41,526 nt of DNA. Origin: a virus. The translations under genes and the position numbers were made by a program. The stretch lies in the IMG/VR virus record IMGVR_UViG_3300037087_000272, positions 1-41,526 of that record, one strand, 5' to 3'. This document shows, piece after piece, positions 23,388-30,055 of this stretch; positions within the stretch are counted from its first letter, which is position 1, and each line of letters opens with the position of its first letter. The notes beneath the pieces are model-generated. The model was not told where the DNA came from, did no database searches, and saw only the letters and a program-made list of their open reading frames with translations.

Positions 23388-23715
23388 CCTTCACCTCCAA
23401 CTTCTCCCACTCCGAAATCGCCTTCTCCAAACCGCACGTGCAGCCCCCCACCTCCACCCAGTCCATCAAACACTCTCCAGAGTGCCCCAGGAACCTCCGC
23501 AAGCCCTTTCCCGCCCTCATCAGGTCCTCCGCTAAGGCCTCCGCCCGCCGCGCGCGCCCTTGCACCTCTTGCAACCCCTTATGAGTAATATTGGCCCTCC
23601 GCCAAACATCCACCTCCCCCGCTCCGCTTCCCTTCGCGCAGAACCCCTGCAGGGTCAGGGAAGGGGCTGGTCGTAGATCCTGGATGCTTTTCCAGGGGGG
23701 ATAGGTCCTCATCAT
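23374..23715 (-). CDS. Hypothetical protein with helical body and a C-x-C motif
   Basis: A 113-residue frame starting MMRTYPPWKSIQDLRP. From about residue 38 onward it reads as a plausible helical protein (ANITHKGLQEVQGRARRAEALAEDLMRAGKGLRRFLG). It ends in CLMDWVEVGGCTCGLEKAISEWEKL. The first 37 residues are low-quality, and an alternative start with a better ribosome site exists in another frame at 23737. The gene may have a frameshift near its start or a later true start. The function is unknown. Confidence 0.5.
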   Translation of the reverse strand: MMRTYPPWKSIQDLRPAPSLTLQGFCAKGSGAGEVDVWRRANITHKGLQEVQGRARRAEALAEDLMRAGKGLRRFLGHSGECLMDWVEVGGCTCGLEKAISEWEKLEVKDEQT

Positions 23716-23737
23716 TCACATACTCCAATTCAGGCAT
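23579..23737 (-). CDS. Possible 52-residue ORF overlapping the 113-residue gene
   Basis: ATG 23737 (MPELEYVNDEDLSPLEKHPG) follows GGAGG by 5 nt and begins just before the stop of the upstream zinc-ribbon gene, which gives it a good initiation context. It then runs 52 codons and stops at 23579 inside the other frame. Either it is a short independent gene or the natural N-terminus of the 113-residue gene separated by a frameshift. Confidence 0.35.
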   Translation of the reverse strand: MPELEYVNDEDLSPLEKHPGSTTSPFPDPAGVLREGKRSGGGGCLAEGQYYS

Positions 23738-23903
23738 CTGAACCTCCTTCTTCCTCGTCTTCTAAAACGCCATCTTCCCACCCGCTGCCGTCGTCCTCCT
23801 CCTCCTCAACTCCTAAGCAGTGGGTGCACTCGACCACGTCCTCGAACCACGTGTCTTCCCCATCGCAGGCGCAGGCCTGCCCGCACTCCGGACACTCATG
23901 CAT
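23730..23903 (-). CDS. Small zinc-ribbon-like acidic protein
   Basis: A 57-residue frame (MHECPECGQACACDGEDTWF...) with an excellent ribosome site GGAGGTGA 5 nt before ATG 23903. Four cysteines in two knuckles (CPECG and CTHC, plus CAC) suggest a rubredoxin-like zinc ribbon. The last 25 residues are almost all acidic. It overlaps the exonuclease stop by 8 bp, so it is in the same coupled chain. Small zinc proteins next to exonuclease genes may be partners; no function can be assigned. Confidence 0.6.
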   Translation of the reverse strand: MHECPECGQACACDGEDTWFEDVVECTHCLGVEEEEDDGSGWEDGVLEDEEEGGSDA

Positions 23904-24918
23904 GGCTCACCTCCAATGTGTCAGTTGATAAATAATTGCTGGCCGCCATTTTCTTGATTAACTCCAGCGTCGCCAGGCAATCCCCGATCGCCGAATGATC
24001 CCCTCCAGGAAGCCGCTGCCACTTGTAATTCCCGTGGTAATCGTTCCATTCCCCAACGAAGGACGCATAATTACTCATTGCGCAGGCTAACCGCCTGGCG
24101 ACAATTCCGCTCGTCCCTTTACTGGATTGAGCGATCATCCGGATGTCAAAAGATACGTTATAAATCACCAGTATTTTGTTCCGCACCAGGTCCATCAACT
24201 TTCCGTCAATTTCGGCAAAACGTGGCGCGTCGACCACCATTTCATTGGTGATCCCGTGGATCCGGATGGCATCTTCCGGGATGCTGATCGATGGCTTAAC
24301 CAGCGTGTCCATCAATACCCGCCCTTCCATATCGATCAGACTGACTTGCACAATCTCAGCATCGTAATCCAGCCCGGTGGTTTCGGTGTCAAGGATAACC
24401 ACCTGATCCTTTTCCTCGAACAATGCCCTGGCCCAATCGATGGCGGCGTTTCGGTCCCTGGCGAACATCTTATCCATTGCTTTCTGACGCCGCTCCTCCT
24501 TGGCCCGCTCTCGTTCCTCCACCGCCTGAATCGCACCCGGCAGACAGTCCTTGCAAGCGTGGTACTCCTCATCCCACCTTTCCCGATAAACTTCTTTTTT
24601 GCACCAGGCACATTTCCGCAGCCTGGCCTTGCGCCGTTGTTCCCTTTCGGCCTTCAAAATTTCCTCTGAAACCGGAACGGCCTGCGCCAGGTCAAAAAGT
24701 TCGTACTCACCTTTCCCGCCCTGGACCACCCCGCACTTAGGACCGCCCGGCATCAACTTTCTCTTGCGCAGTTGGCCCTCTGTTCGCAGATTCTCCGGAG
24801 CCGTCAACCATTCATACCGCCGCACCCCTGGGCAGTCGGAAGATGGTCTGCTTTTCCAATGCCATCCGCAAACCGTACATTCAAATCCGCTGTCTATTTT
24901 GATAATTTCGTGTTTCAT
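23896..24918 (-). CDS. DnaQ-like DEDDh 3'-5' exonuclease with N-terminal zinc-finger region
   Basis: A 340-residue protein. The C-terminal exonuclease (about 170-330) carries ExoI VILDTETTGLD (D177, E179), ExoII VIYNVSFDIRMI (D258) and ExoIII GGDHSAIGDC (H308, D313), all DEDDh catalytic residues. The N-terminal 165 residues have two cysteine clusters: C14/C17 (CTVCGWHW) with C29, and C103-x2-C106 with C122-x2-C125 (CAWC...CKDC), the latter a clear zinc knuckle. The start overlaps the DUF5131 stop by 4 bp, with GGAGGTGAA upstream. Likely proofreading or nucleic-acid processing in phage replication or anti-defence. The zinc region is not typical of stand-alone DnaQ. Confidence 0.88.
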   Translation of the reverse strand: MKHEIIKIDSGFECTVCGWHWKSRPSSDCPGVRRYEWLTAPENLRTEGQLRKRKLMPGGPKCGVVQGGKGEYELFDLAQAVPVSEEILKAEREQRRKARLRKCAWCKKEVYRERWDEEYHACKDCLPGAIQAVEERERAKEERRQKAMDKMFARDRNAAIDWARALFEEKDQVVILDTETTGLDYDAEIVQVSLIDMEGRVLMDTLVKPSISIPEDAIRIHGITNEMVVDAPRFAEIDGKLMDLVRNKILVIYNVSFDIRMIAQSSKGTSGIVARRLACAMSNYASFVGEWNDYHGNYKWQRLPGGDHSAIGDCLATLELIKKMAASNYLSTDTLEVSHA

Positions 24919-26075
24919 TTCACCTCCGGGTACTCATCCCATAATTTCCCATCCAGCATCCGCCCGGCCGCCTTCTTGCCAACTCGATATGCAAAGCTAT
25001 GATCCTCAAATTCGTGATGGGTTAACCATAAGTGCGGGTAATGATTTAGCATTTTTTCCGCTTCTTGATTGATCGTTTCCCATGGCACATCTGGATCTTT
25101 CCATACCTGGCTGTCCGGGATCCACTCCCCCCACTGCTTGAACAGAAATGGAACTTTCGCCTTTGCGCAATGGTCTCGCAGCCACCCGGCCCAATTGGGG
25201 TGCATCGGCCTGGCCCCCGGACCGCTCTCACCCCCGCAGATTACCCAATCCAACCTCTTGCATCCACCTTGATAATCAGCCCACCCAGTTTTCGTGTGCC
25301 ACCCACGGAGCACATCCCAGGCCCAATTCTCGTTAATATTAATGTTCGTCAGATCCACCGGCCCCAGCATCGGCTCGCAGCTCACGAAGTGGACGACCGC
25401 CGGAGTATCCAGCAGCGCCGGTATTCGTTCCTCTGCCGCCTTCTGGCCCTCCACGCTTGTTCCCACCCACACATTCGGCAGTGGCCACCGGTTGAGGATC
25501 CCAACCGTCCGGCTGGGCAGCATCCACATTCCCAAGTTAATGTGTTCGACCTGGTCGAAATATGCCTTCATCCTTTCAGGTCGCTTTGTAAGTACCAGGT
25601 AAGTGTGCCGAGGGGTATCTGCCATTACTCCAAACATCTTATCGATGAAGCTCACCGGCACGTCCGGGTGGAACAAATCGCTCATCGAGCACACGAACAC
25701 CCGCTGCGGCGTCTTCCACTTCCCCGGCTCCCACAGCTTATCCTCGTGCAGTGTCACCTTAAACTGGTTCGGCTTCTCCGGGTACCCCGCCATCCCCGGG
25801 ATCCCGGCTGCCTGGTAAGCCAGGTCATTGCCTTGCGCGTAAGCCCTGGTCGTCTCGGTCACCGCCATCGCCCACGCCCGCGCTGGGTTGTCGTCCAGCA
25901 CTGGCTTCAGCAGCTCCACCAGGTCGCCCATGCTCTGCCCCGGGGTTTCCATCCAGCTCGCCAGCCTGGTGGCCATCCGCTCCGCGTAGCAGTGCGTGCA
26001 CCCGGCGCTCACCTTCGTGCACCCAGTGATCGGGTTCCACACCTGGTCCGCCCAAGAAATCTTAGTCTTTGCCAT
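24915..26075 (-). CDS. DUF5131 (phage Gp37/Gp68) family protein with an inserted 59-residue segment
   Basis: A 386-residue protein. The family signature is intact: ISWADQVWNPITGCTKVSAG then CTHCYAERMATRL (Cys cluster resembling the radical-SAM-like 4Fe-4S site), KWKTPQRVFVCSMSDLFHPD, TYLVLTKRPERM, FVSCEPMLGPVD, WVICGGESGPGARPM and FLFKQWGEW. Between ATRLA and GYPEKPNQFKVTLHE lies a 59-residue block identical to the head morphogenesis protein at 16.3 kb. It is in frame and replaces the usual short linker. Family members are usually about 230-330 residues; the insert largely accounts for the excess. Role uncertain in the literature (a metal-binding phage/bacterial protein). Whether this version folds is unclear. 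Confidence 0.85.
   Translation of the reverse strand: MAKTKISWADQVWNPITGCTKVSAGCTHCYAERMATRLASWMETPGQSMGDLVELLKPVLDDNPARAWAMAVTETTRAYAQGNDLAYQAAGIPGMAGYPEKPNQFKVTLHEDKLWEPGKWKTPQRVFVCSMSDLFHPDVPVSFIDKMFGVMADTPRHTYLVLTKRPERMKAYFDQVEHINLGMWMLPSRTVGILNRWPLPNVWVGTSVEGQKAAEERIPALLDTPAVVHFVSCEPMLGPVDLTNININENWAWDVLRGWHTKTGWADYQGGCKRLDWVICGGESGPGARPMHPNWAGWLRDHCAKAKVPFLFKQWGEWIPDSQVWKDPDVPWETINQEAEKMLNHYPHLWLTHHEFEDHSFAYRVGKKAAGRMLDGKLWDEYPEVK
25788..25965. repeat. 178-bp exact dispersed repeat, copy B (inside DUF5131 gene)
   Basis: Identical to 16318-16495, offset 9470 bp. The flanks on both sides belong to the DUF5131 family, so this is an insertion or replacement and not a chimeric join. Both outer left flanks contain GGTAC just before the identity starts, a short microhomology. 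Confidence 0.97.
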
Positions 26076-26664
26076 CGCTCACCTCTCTTATAGTTTTCTC
26101 AGATCCCGGCGTGGCCATATCGACCGCCACATCCGCGTCCCCCATGCCACTTTCGAAGTTCCCGGTCTTGATCTCGATCATATTCTTGATCCACAGCATC
26201 CCCTTCTCGCTCAGTTTAAATGGGGCGCCCAGCCGGTCCTCGCCGTCGACCATTTCCTGCGCCAGCAGCTCCAGCAGCGGCCGGTGGCCGTATGTCATCA
26301 CCAGGTGCCCCTGTGCCTGCTCTGGATGCTTGTAAAGGCTGAACATCATCTTCAGGTGCACCGAGACAATCCAATCGGCCCCATTCTTCCGCAGCCAGTA
26401 TGCCGCCTGTGCCGTGTTGATCTCATTCAGCACTACGCCGTCTGCTGGCCCCTTTGGCCGCACTCCCAGCATCACGATCTCCGCCCGGCTCAGCACCTGG
26501 CGTCCATAATCCGTGATCTGCATCTCCGGATCGATCATCTCCTTCATACAATCATGCATCGCCAGGTTCATTCGGTTCAACGTCCCGGCCGCAGCCTCTT
26601 TCAACCGCTGATACCACGACCAGGTCAGATCGCAGTACTCCATCAAATCGTTCCAGTTTTCCAT
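26062..26664 (-). CDS. Hypothetical helical protein
   Basis: A 200-residue protein (MENWNDLMEYCDLTWSW...) with a strong AAGGAG ribosome site. Secondary structure appears mostly alpha-helical, with amphipathic stretches (LNRMNLAMHDCMKEMI, AAYWLRKNGADWIVSVHLKMMFSLY). A winged-helix-like segment LLELLAQEMVDGEDRLGAPFKLSEKGMLWIKNMI resembles phage DNA-binding or antirepressor tails. It overlaps the DUF5131 start by 14 bp. No family is recognised. Confidence 0.65.
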   Translation of the reverse strand: MENWNDLMEYCDLTWSWYQRLKEAAAGTLNRMNLAMHDCMKEMIDPEMQITDYGRQVLSRAEIVMLGVRPKGPADGVVLNEINTAQAAYWLRKNGADWIVSVHLKMMFSLYKHPEQAQGHLVMTYGHRPLLELLAQEMVDGEDRLGAPFKLSEKGMLWIKNMIEIKTGNFESGMGDADVAVDMATPGSEKTIREVSDGKD

Positions 26665-26675
26665 ATCCGATCTCC

Positions 26676-26948
26676 TTATCTCACATTCTGAGCCAGCTTG
26701 ATTAACCGCTTAATCGTCGAACGGTCCGGGAACCAGCTTCTCACGCACCCGCACACGCTGCACCGCACATCTGCTGCCCATTCCACCACCGCCATCACAT
26801 CCACTTCCTGTGGATCTCCAGCAGCCGTCTCACTATCCATTGCCAGCCGGTAGAGTAACAGGTGCTGCATCTTGTTTCCGCTTCCGTTCTGCATTATTTG
26901 CCCGAGGACATGACCGTTCCCGCACCTCCAGGCCTTCACTTCTTGCAT
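26676..26948 (-). CDS. Small zinc-finger-like protein
   Basis: A 90-residue protein (MQEVKAWRCGNGHVLGQ...). CGNGHVLG at the N-terminus and CSVCGCVRSW at the C-terminal end supply a C-x2-GH / C-x2-C pair compatible with one zinc site. The linker LLLYRLAMD is a recurrent pattern in small phage proteins of this type. Excellent ribosome site GGAGGATCC. It overlaps the next gene start by 13 bp. The function is unknown; DNA- or RNA-binding is plausible. Confidence 0.65.
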   Translation of the reverse strand: MQEVKAWRCGNGHVLGQIMQNGSGNKMQHLLLYRLAMDSETAAGDPQEVDVMAVVEWAADVRCSVCGCVRSWFPDRSTIKRLIKLAQNVR

Positions 26949-27133
26949 GGATCCTCCATTGCCTTCCTCATATAATTCCTGCTCGTAATCACCTGGTACC
27001 CATCCTCAAATTCCACAAGGGCCGAATTTCTCCCGCCCCTGATCAGCACCCGGCATCGCTGCCCGAACCGCTCAGGCAGCCGGGTCCGCACCCGCCAGAT
27101 CAGGTTATAACGATGAAGCCCTTCGGCACCCAT
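26936..27133 (-). CDS. Hypothetical small protein with barrel-like motif
   Basis: A 65-residue protein. GQRCRVLIRGGRNSALVEFEDGYQVITSRNYMRK has the rhythm of a short beta-barrel (G-R-C-x-VL-x-RG-x-NS-x-LVEFEDG), a pattern I associate with small conserved phage proteins. The start is preceded by GGAGGAG and lies inside the upstream gene by 34 bp. Basic overall, no Cys pair. Function unknown. Confidence 0.6.
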   Translation of the reverse strand: MGAEGLHRYNLIWRVRTRLPERFGQRCRVLIRGGRNSALVEFEDGYQVITSRNYMRKAMEDPCKK

Positions 27134-27702
27134 AGCTCCTCCGTCAGTATTAACTTGACAGGATGGCCGTCCCCTTCCACCTCGAAGGAATCACCGCTGG
27201 CCATCTTCCACCCCTCCAATATCTTTTCAACCAGGCATCGGGTTGGCGGCCTTCCGAACGCCATCTCATACGTCATCGACCCCCAATCCGCCGCCTCCCG
27301 GATGGATGCCGTCTTCGACGTGTCGTACCAGCTCTTCCCGATCCACCACATCACCCCGGGTAGCGCCTGGCCATCAATATATTTAAAACTCACGATCTCC
27401 CGCGCCGACCAGTAAAGATACAAATGGTGCACCCCCAGCTCCGGCTCGGCATTTCGGTACGCCGCCACCGTGTCCCTGCAGGCCACCGGCGCCAGCTCGA
27501 ACCATTTTTCCAGGTTCACCGGTCCCCCCATCCGCATAATGTGCAGCGTCCGCAGCCCATACCGGGAAAGCGAATTCTCGATCAAAATCTCATCAGTTCC
27601 CACAGTAGTCCCTTCCCCCGTAGCGCCCGCCTGCGTGTCACCACGTGTCACAAGGGCCGACCCTGCTATTTTCTCTTGCAGCACCACTGCGTTTTCACCC
27701 AT
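27100..27702 (-). CDS. Hypothetical protein
   Basis: 200 residues from ATG 27702 (MGENAVVLQEKIAGSALV), preferred over an in-frame GTG at 27738 because AAAAGG lies 8 nt upstream. It contains several aromatic blocks (HHLYLYWSAREIVSFKYIDGQALPGVMWWIGKSWYDT) and a compact EMAFGRPPTRCLVEKILEGWKM. The first 40 residues are Gly/Thr-rich and likely disordered. No known family. Its end overlaps the next gene. Confidence 0.6.
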   Translation of the reverse strand: MGENAVVLQEKIAGSALVTRGDTQAGATGEGTTVGTDEILIENSLSRYGLRTLHIMRMGGPVNLEKWFELAPVACRDTVAAYRNAEPELGVHHLYLYWSAREIVSFKYIDGQALPGVMWWIGKSWYDTSKTASIREAADWGSMTYEMAFGRPPTRCLVEKILEGWKMASGDSFEVEGDGHPVKLILTEELWVPKGFIVIT

Positions 27703-27756
27703 ATTTTTTGCCTTTTCTGCCCCTTTCCATAGGGGCACCGCATAACAAAAAATTAA

Positions 27757-28101
27757 TCAATTTTCCCGCAACAGGTAGCGATAGCGTGGAGAATGATCAA
27801 TTCGCACTTTGTATGGAGCCAGGTCCAGCTCCCCATCCCGCTGGGCAGCCAGCAGCATTCGCAGCGCCAAACCCGCCACCTGGCTCGCCGTCGTCTGATT
27901 CGCCACTGCCAGCTCCTGGATATCCACAATCACCTCTGGATCCAGATCGTAAAAGGCCCTCCGTCCCTTCCTGGAAGCCTGGCGTTCTTTCTTCTTTGCT
28001 AGCCGCACCTTTTCCTTTGGGCTTCTGAAGCTATCCTCCAGGAAGATCAAAGCATCCTTCACTTCACCATCGAACTTCACCGGCTCTATTCTCTTCTTCA
28101 T
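27757..28101 (-). CDS. Ribbon-helix-helix-like DNA-binding protein (probable)
   Basis: 114 residues from ATG 28101 (MKKRIEPVKFDGEV), whose GGAGGAAGG is ideal and which overlaps the upstream stop by 4 bp (ATGA). The middle is very basic (KEKVRLAKKKERQASRKGRRAF). Residues from about 53 (YDLDPEVIVDIQELAVANQTTASQVAGLALRMLLA) match a strand-helix-turn-helix of the Arc/MetJ ribbon-helix-helix type. A transcriptional or replication accessory regulator is likely. The fold is inferred from pattern only. Confidence 0.6.
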   Translation of the reverse strand: MKKRIEPVKFDGEVKDALIFLEDSFRSPKEKVRLAKKKERQASRKGRRAFYDLDPEVIVDIQELAVANQTTASQVAGLALRMLLAAQRDGELDLAPYKVRIDHSPRYRYLLREN

Positions 28102-28685
28102 CCTTCCTCCAGTCCCAGGGCATGCAGGCACTTTGCCTTGTCGACCCACCGCGCCGGGTACGGTCCCGCTGCCGGAGCTGCCCATCCGTTGAAAATGCAG
28201 AACCCCGTGAACCGCTCCGCCCAATCCCGCTCGGCGCTCCCCTCGCTGTAATTCCGCACCGCCCCCAGGTGTTCCGCATCCCCCCGCTCGATCAGCTCTT
28301 CTATGAAAGACAGCGGCGCTGCGCTCCCCACCGGCAGCCTCACCGTGTAGATCGGCCCCGCATCCCCGGCGATGATCTCGATTGTGCTGATATATTTATC
28401 CAGCGCTGCAATCTGCTCCGGCCGCATCTGCCTGATCTTCTCCAGCACCGCCACCCGCTCCGTGATGGCCATCGCCTGGCGCTGCTCTTTCAGCCTGGCG
28501 TTTGCTTTAAACTGGATCGTATCCACCGCCGTGATCAGCGCCCACAGCAGCAAGAAGATCCCCATCACCGCCAGCATCACCTTCAGCCACTCTGGCCAGT
28601 CATCCTGCCGCCAGCTCAGCGCCAAACACAAAATCGCCACCAGCCCCAGCACGATCGGCGTGCTCAGCCTCGGATAATCGATCAT
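28098..28685 (-). CDS. Two-TM membrane protein with charged cytoplasmic region
   Basis: A 195-residue protein with two adjacent membrane spans at residues 11-24 (IVLGLVAILCLALSW) and 35-53 (VMLAVMGIFLLLWALITAV). They are joined by an acidic loop (RQDDWPEWLK) and followed by a long charged coil (ANARLKEQRQAMAITERVAVLEKIRQMRPEQ). The C-terminal domain is soluble. It overlaps a 20-residue ORF upstream and the ribbon-helix-helix gene downstream by 4 bp each. It may be a superinfection-exclusion or envelope-associated early protein; that is speculative. Confidence 0.65.
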   Translation of the reverse strand: MIDYPRLSTPIVLGLVAILCLALSWRQDDWPEWLKVMLAVMGIFLLLWALITAVDTIQFKANARLKEQRQAMAITERVAVLEKIRQMRPEQIAALDKYISTIEIIAGDAGPIYTVRLPVGSAAPLSFIEELIERGDAEHLGAVRNYSEGSAERDWAERFTGFCIFNGWAAPAAGPYPARWVDKAKCLHALGLEEG

Positions 28686-28744
28686 CCCCCACCCCCCTCC
28701 CCCACCGAGATCCCCTTCTCAGCCAACCACGCACGCTTTTTCAT
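28682..28744 (-). CDS. Possible 20-residue coupled micro-ORF
   Basis: ATG 28744 overlaps the methylase stop as ATGA. The 20-codon frame (MKKRAWLAEKGISVGEGGGG) ends in TGA that overlaps the next ATG as ATGA, so it fits exactly between two coupled genes. RAWLAEKGISV looks like the start of an SAP/Lsr2-type DNA-binding helix that has been cut short. It may be a leader that couples translation, or a decayed gene. Confidence 0.4.
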   Translation of the reverse strand: MKKRAWLAEKGISVGEGGGG

Positions 28745-29574
28745 GACTCTTCCTCCATAAATAATCTCTGGCCACGTCTGCCGGCAACCTTCGGCGAGAT
28801 CCACAGCACCTCAATCGTCTTGCTCTGGAAGTCGGTCGGCACCGTCTTCTGTAACTTCGTCCAACCCTCAAACAGTCCGTCATACATCGCGGACGGCTTC
28901 CCGCTCACAATCGCCATCCCCTTGATATTTTGCAGGACCTCCCCGAGGCGCACGTGATACGCATCGTCCAGCTCGCACGTGTACGCCTTTTTACCCCAAC
29001 GCAGGGACCGGGTTCCCATCAGGTATGGAGGGTCTATATAGAAGAGGGTTGTTTCGCGGTCAAACCGCTGGATGACCCGAATAGCATCATCCTGATCGAT
29101 CTGTACGCCCTTTAGTCGTTTAACAATTTCTGACAGATGGTCGGTCTGGTTCCAATCTGCCAGCGTTGTTCTACCCCGGTTATTATTCACCTGGTATCTC
29201 CACCCGGTCCGCCACTGTGTCCGCCCCCCCCCATGGCTTTGCCAACACCGCACGTACAGCCGGCGCGCCCTTTCCAGGTCACTGAGGCCTTCCGGTTCAT
29301 CGAACGAAAGAATCTGTTCTGCCCGGGCGTAAGGCGTCAGCTCGATGACCCTGATTAGCTCATCCGCGTGCTCCCTGAGCTGCCTGAAGAAGTTGACCAC
29401 TTCCCCATCCAGGTCGTTGTAAACCTCGAACAGGCTGGGCGCCTTCCGCAGCAGCACCCCCATCGCCCCTCCGAACGGCTCCACATAGCACATGTGCTCC
29501 GGGAACTGGTTGATGATCCACGGCGCCAGGCGGAACTTCCCGCCAAAATACCTCAGCGCTGGCCTGGTCACCAC
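28741..29574 (-). CDS. DNA adenine methylase (D12 class)
   Basis: 277 residues from GTG 29574, which forms TAGTG with the upstream stop (the frame is open further but not needed). It shows all features of Dam/D12-class N6-adenine methyltransferases: N-terminal RPALRYFGGKF, SAM-binding YVEPFGGAMGVLL, a target-recognition middle and catalytic DPPY (residues 181-184). FGGK plus DPPY is diagnostic. In phages such enzymes protect DNA against host restriction or modulate gene expression. No restriction endonuclease is nearby, so it is an orphan methylase. The recognition site cannot be read from the sequence. Confidence 0.93.
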   Translation of the reverse strand: MVTRPALRYFGGKFRLAPWIINQFPEHMCYVEPFGGAMGVLLRKAPSLFEVYNDLDGEVVNFFRQLREHADELIRVIELTPYARAEQILSFDEPEGLSDLERARRLYVRCWQSHGGGRTQWRTGWRYQVNNNRGRTTLADWNQTDHLSEIVKRLKGVQIDQDDAIRVIQRFDRETTLFYIDPPYLMGTRSLRWGKKAYTCELDDAYHVRLGEVLQNIKGMAIVSGKPSAMYDGLFEGWTKLQKTVPTDFQSKTIEVLWISPKVAGRRGQRLFMEEES

Positions 29575-29711
29575 TAGTGCCCCACTCCCAGCAAACCCAT
29601 CACCGCCCGCACCACCACCGCCCCGGCCCCGCACAGCACCGACCCCCACAGGATGGCCACCAGCGCCACCACCCGCTTTCTCGTCTCTTCCACCACTTCA
29701 TTCTTTTCCAT
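29574..29711 (-). CDS. Small single-TM protein, 45 residues
   Basis: ATG 29711 follows GGAGGTAGGA. The 45-residue product has a charged N-terminus (MEKNEVVEETRKR) and one long hydrophobic span (VVALVAILWGSVLCGAGAVV). Its TAG overlaps the GTG of the methylase (TAGTG), so the two are coupled. Small membrane proteins of this kind are common in phage early regions. Function unknown. Confidence 0.55.
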   Translation of the reverse strand: MEKNEVVEETRKRVVALVAILWGSVLCGAGAVVVRAVMGLLGVGH

Positions 29712-29723
29712 TCCTACCTCCGC

Positions 29724-29753
29724 CTCCCCCTTCCACTGATATGGAAGGGGGAG
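29724..29753. repeat. Palindromic repeat, copy 5 (variant)
   Basis: CTCCCCCTTCCA (29724-29735) and its exact complement (29742-29753) have a 6-nt loop. It is related to copies 1-4 but lacks the GGGTGAGG tail. It lies between the 93-residue gene and the small TM gene. Confidence 0.7.
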
Positions 29754-29773
29754 TATGTAATCTAGAATTTTGC

Positions 29774-30055
29774 TCAGCTTAGATTGATGGTGATCTCTGT
29801 CACCTCGTCAACACCCTCGCCGGTGGAAACACTTAGCCAGCCCCCGGCCGCAATCACATACCAGCAATATTTCCGGCCGGTAGCGGGATTCGTGCTCCAG
29901 AACTGCAGGTCTCCACTGGGACCGACCTCGATCCATTCGGCGGCGACTTCTTCGGGATTTACATCTTCTTCTCGGACCGTGGGCAACTCGATGAGCCAAC
30001 TGCGCACAATGACTTTGATAACTCTCGTTTCTTGGCTGTTAGAAATAGTGTTCAT
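29774..30055 (-). CDS. Hypothetical protein first downstream of the iteron region
   Basis: A 93-residue protein (MNTISNSQETRVIKVIVRSW...) with a ribosome site AAAAAGGA 8 nt upstream. Beta-rich, with LIELPTVREEDV and two aromatic segments (DLQFWSTNPATGRKYCWYVIA) and a Gly-Val-rich end. The pattern could be a small all-beta fold. It is the first gene transcribed after the iteron/inverted-repeat region, so it may be regulated from there. No family recognised. Confidence 0.65.
   Translation of the reverse strand: MNTISNSQETRVIKVIVRSWLIELPTVREEDVNPEEVAAEWIEVGPSGDLQFWSTNPATGRKYCWYVIAAGGWLSVSTGEGVDEVTEITINLS

Noticed and set aside
25065-26093. 342-codon plus-strand ORF opposite the DUF5131 gene
   Set aside because: Antisense shadow; low-complexity composition and no ribosome site.
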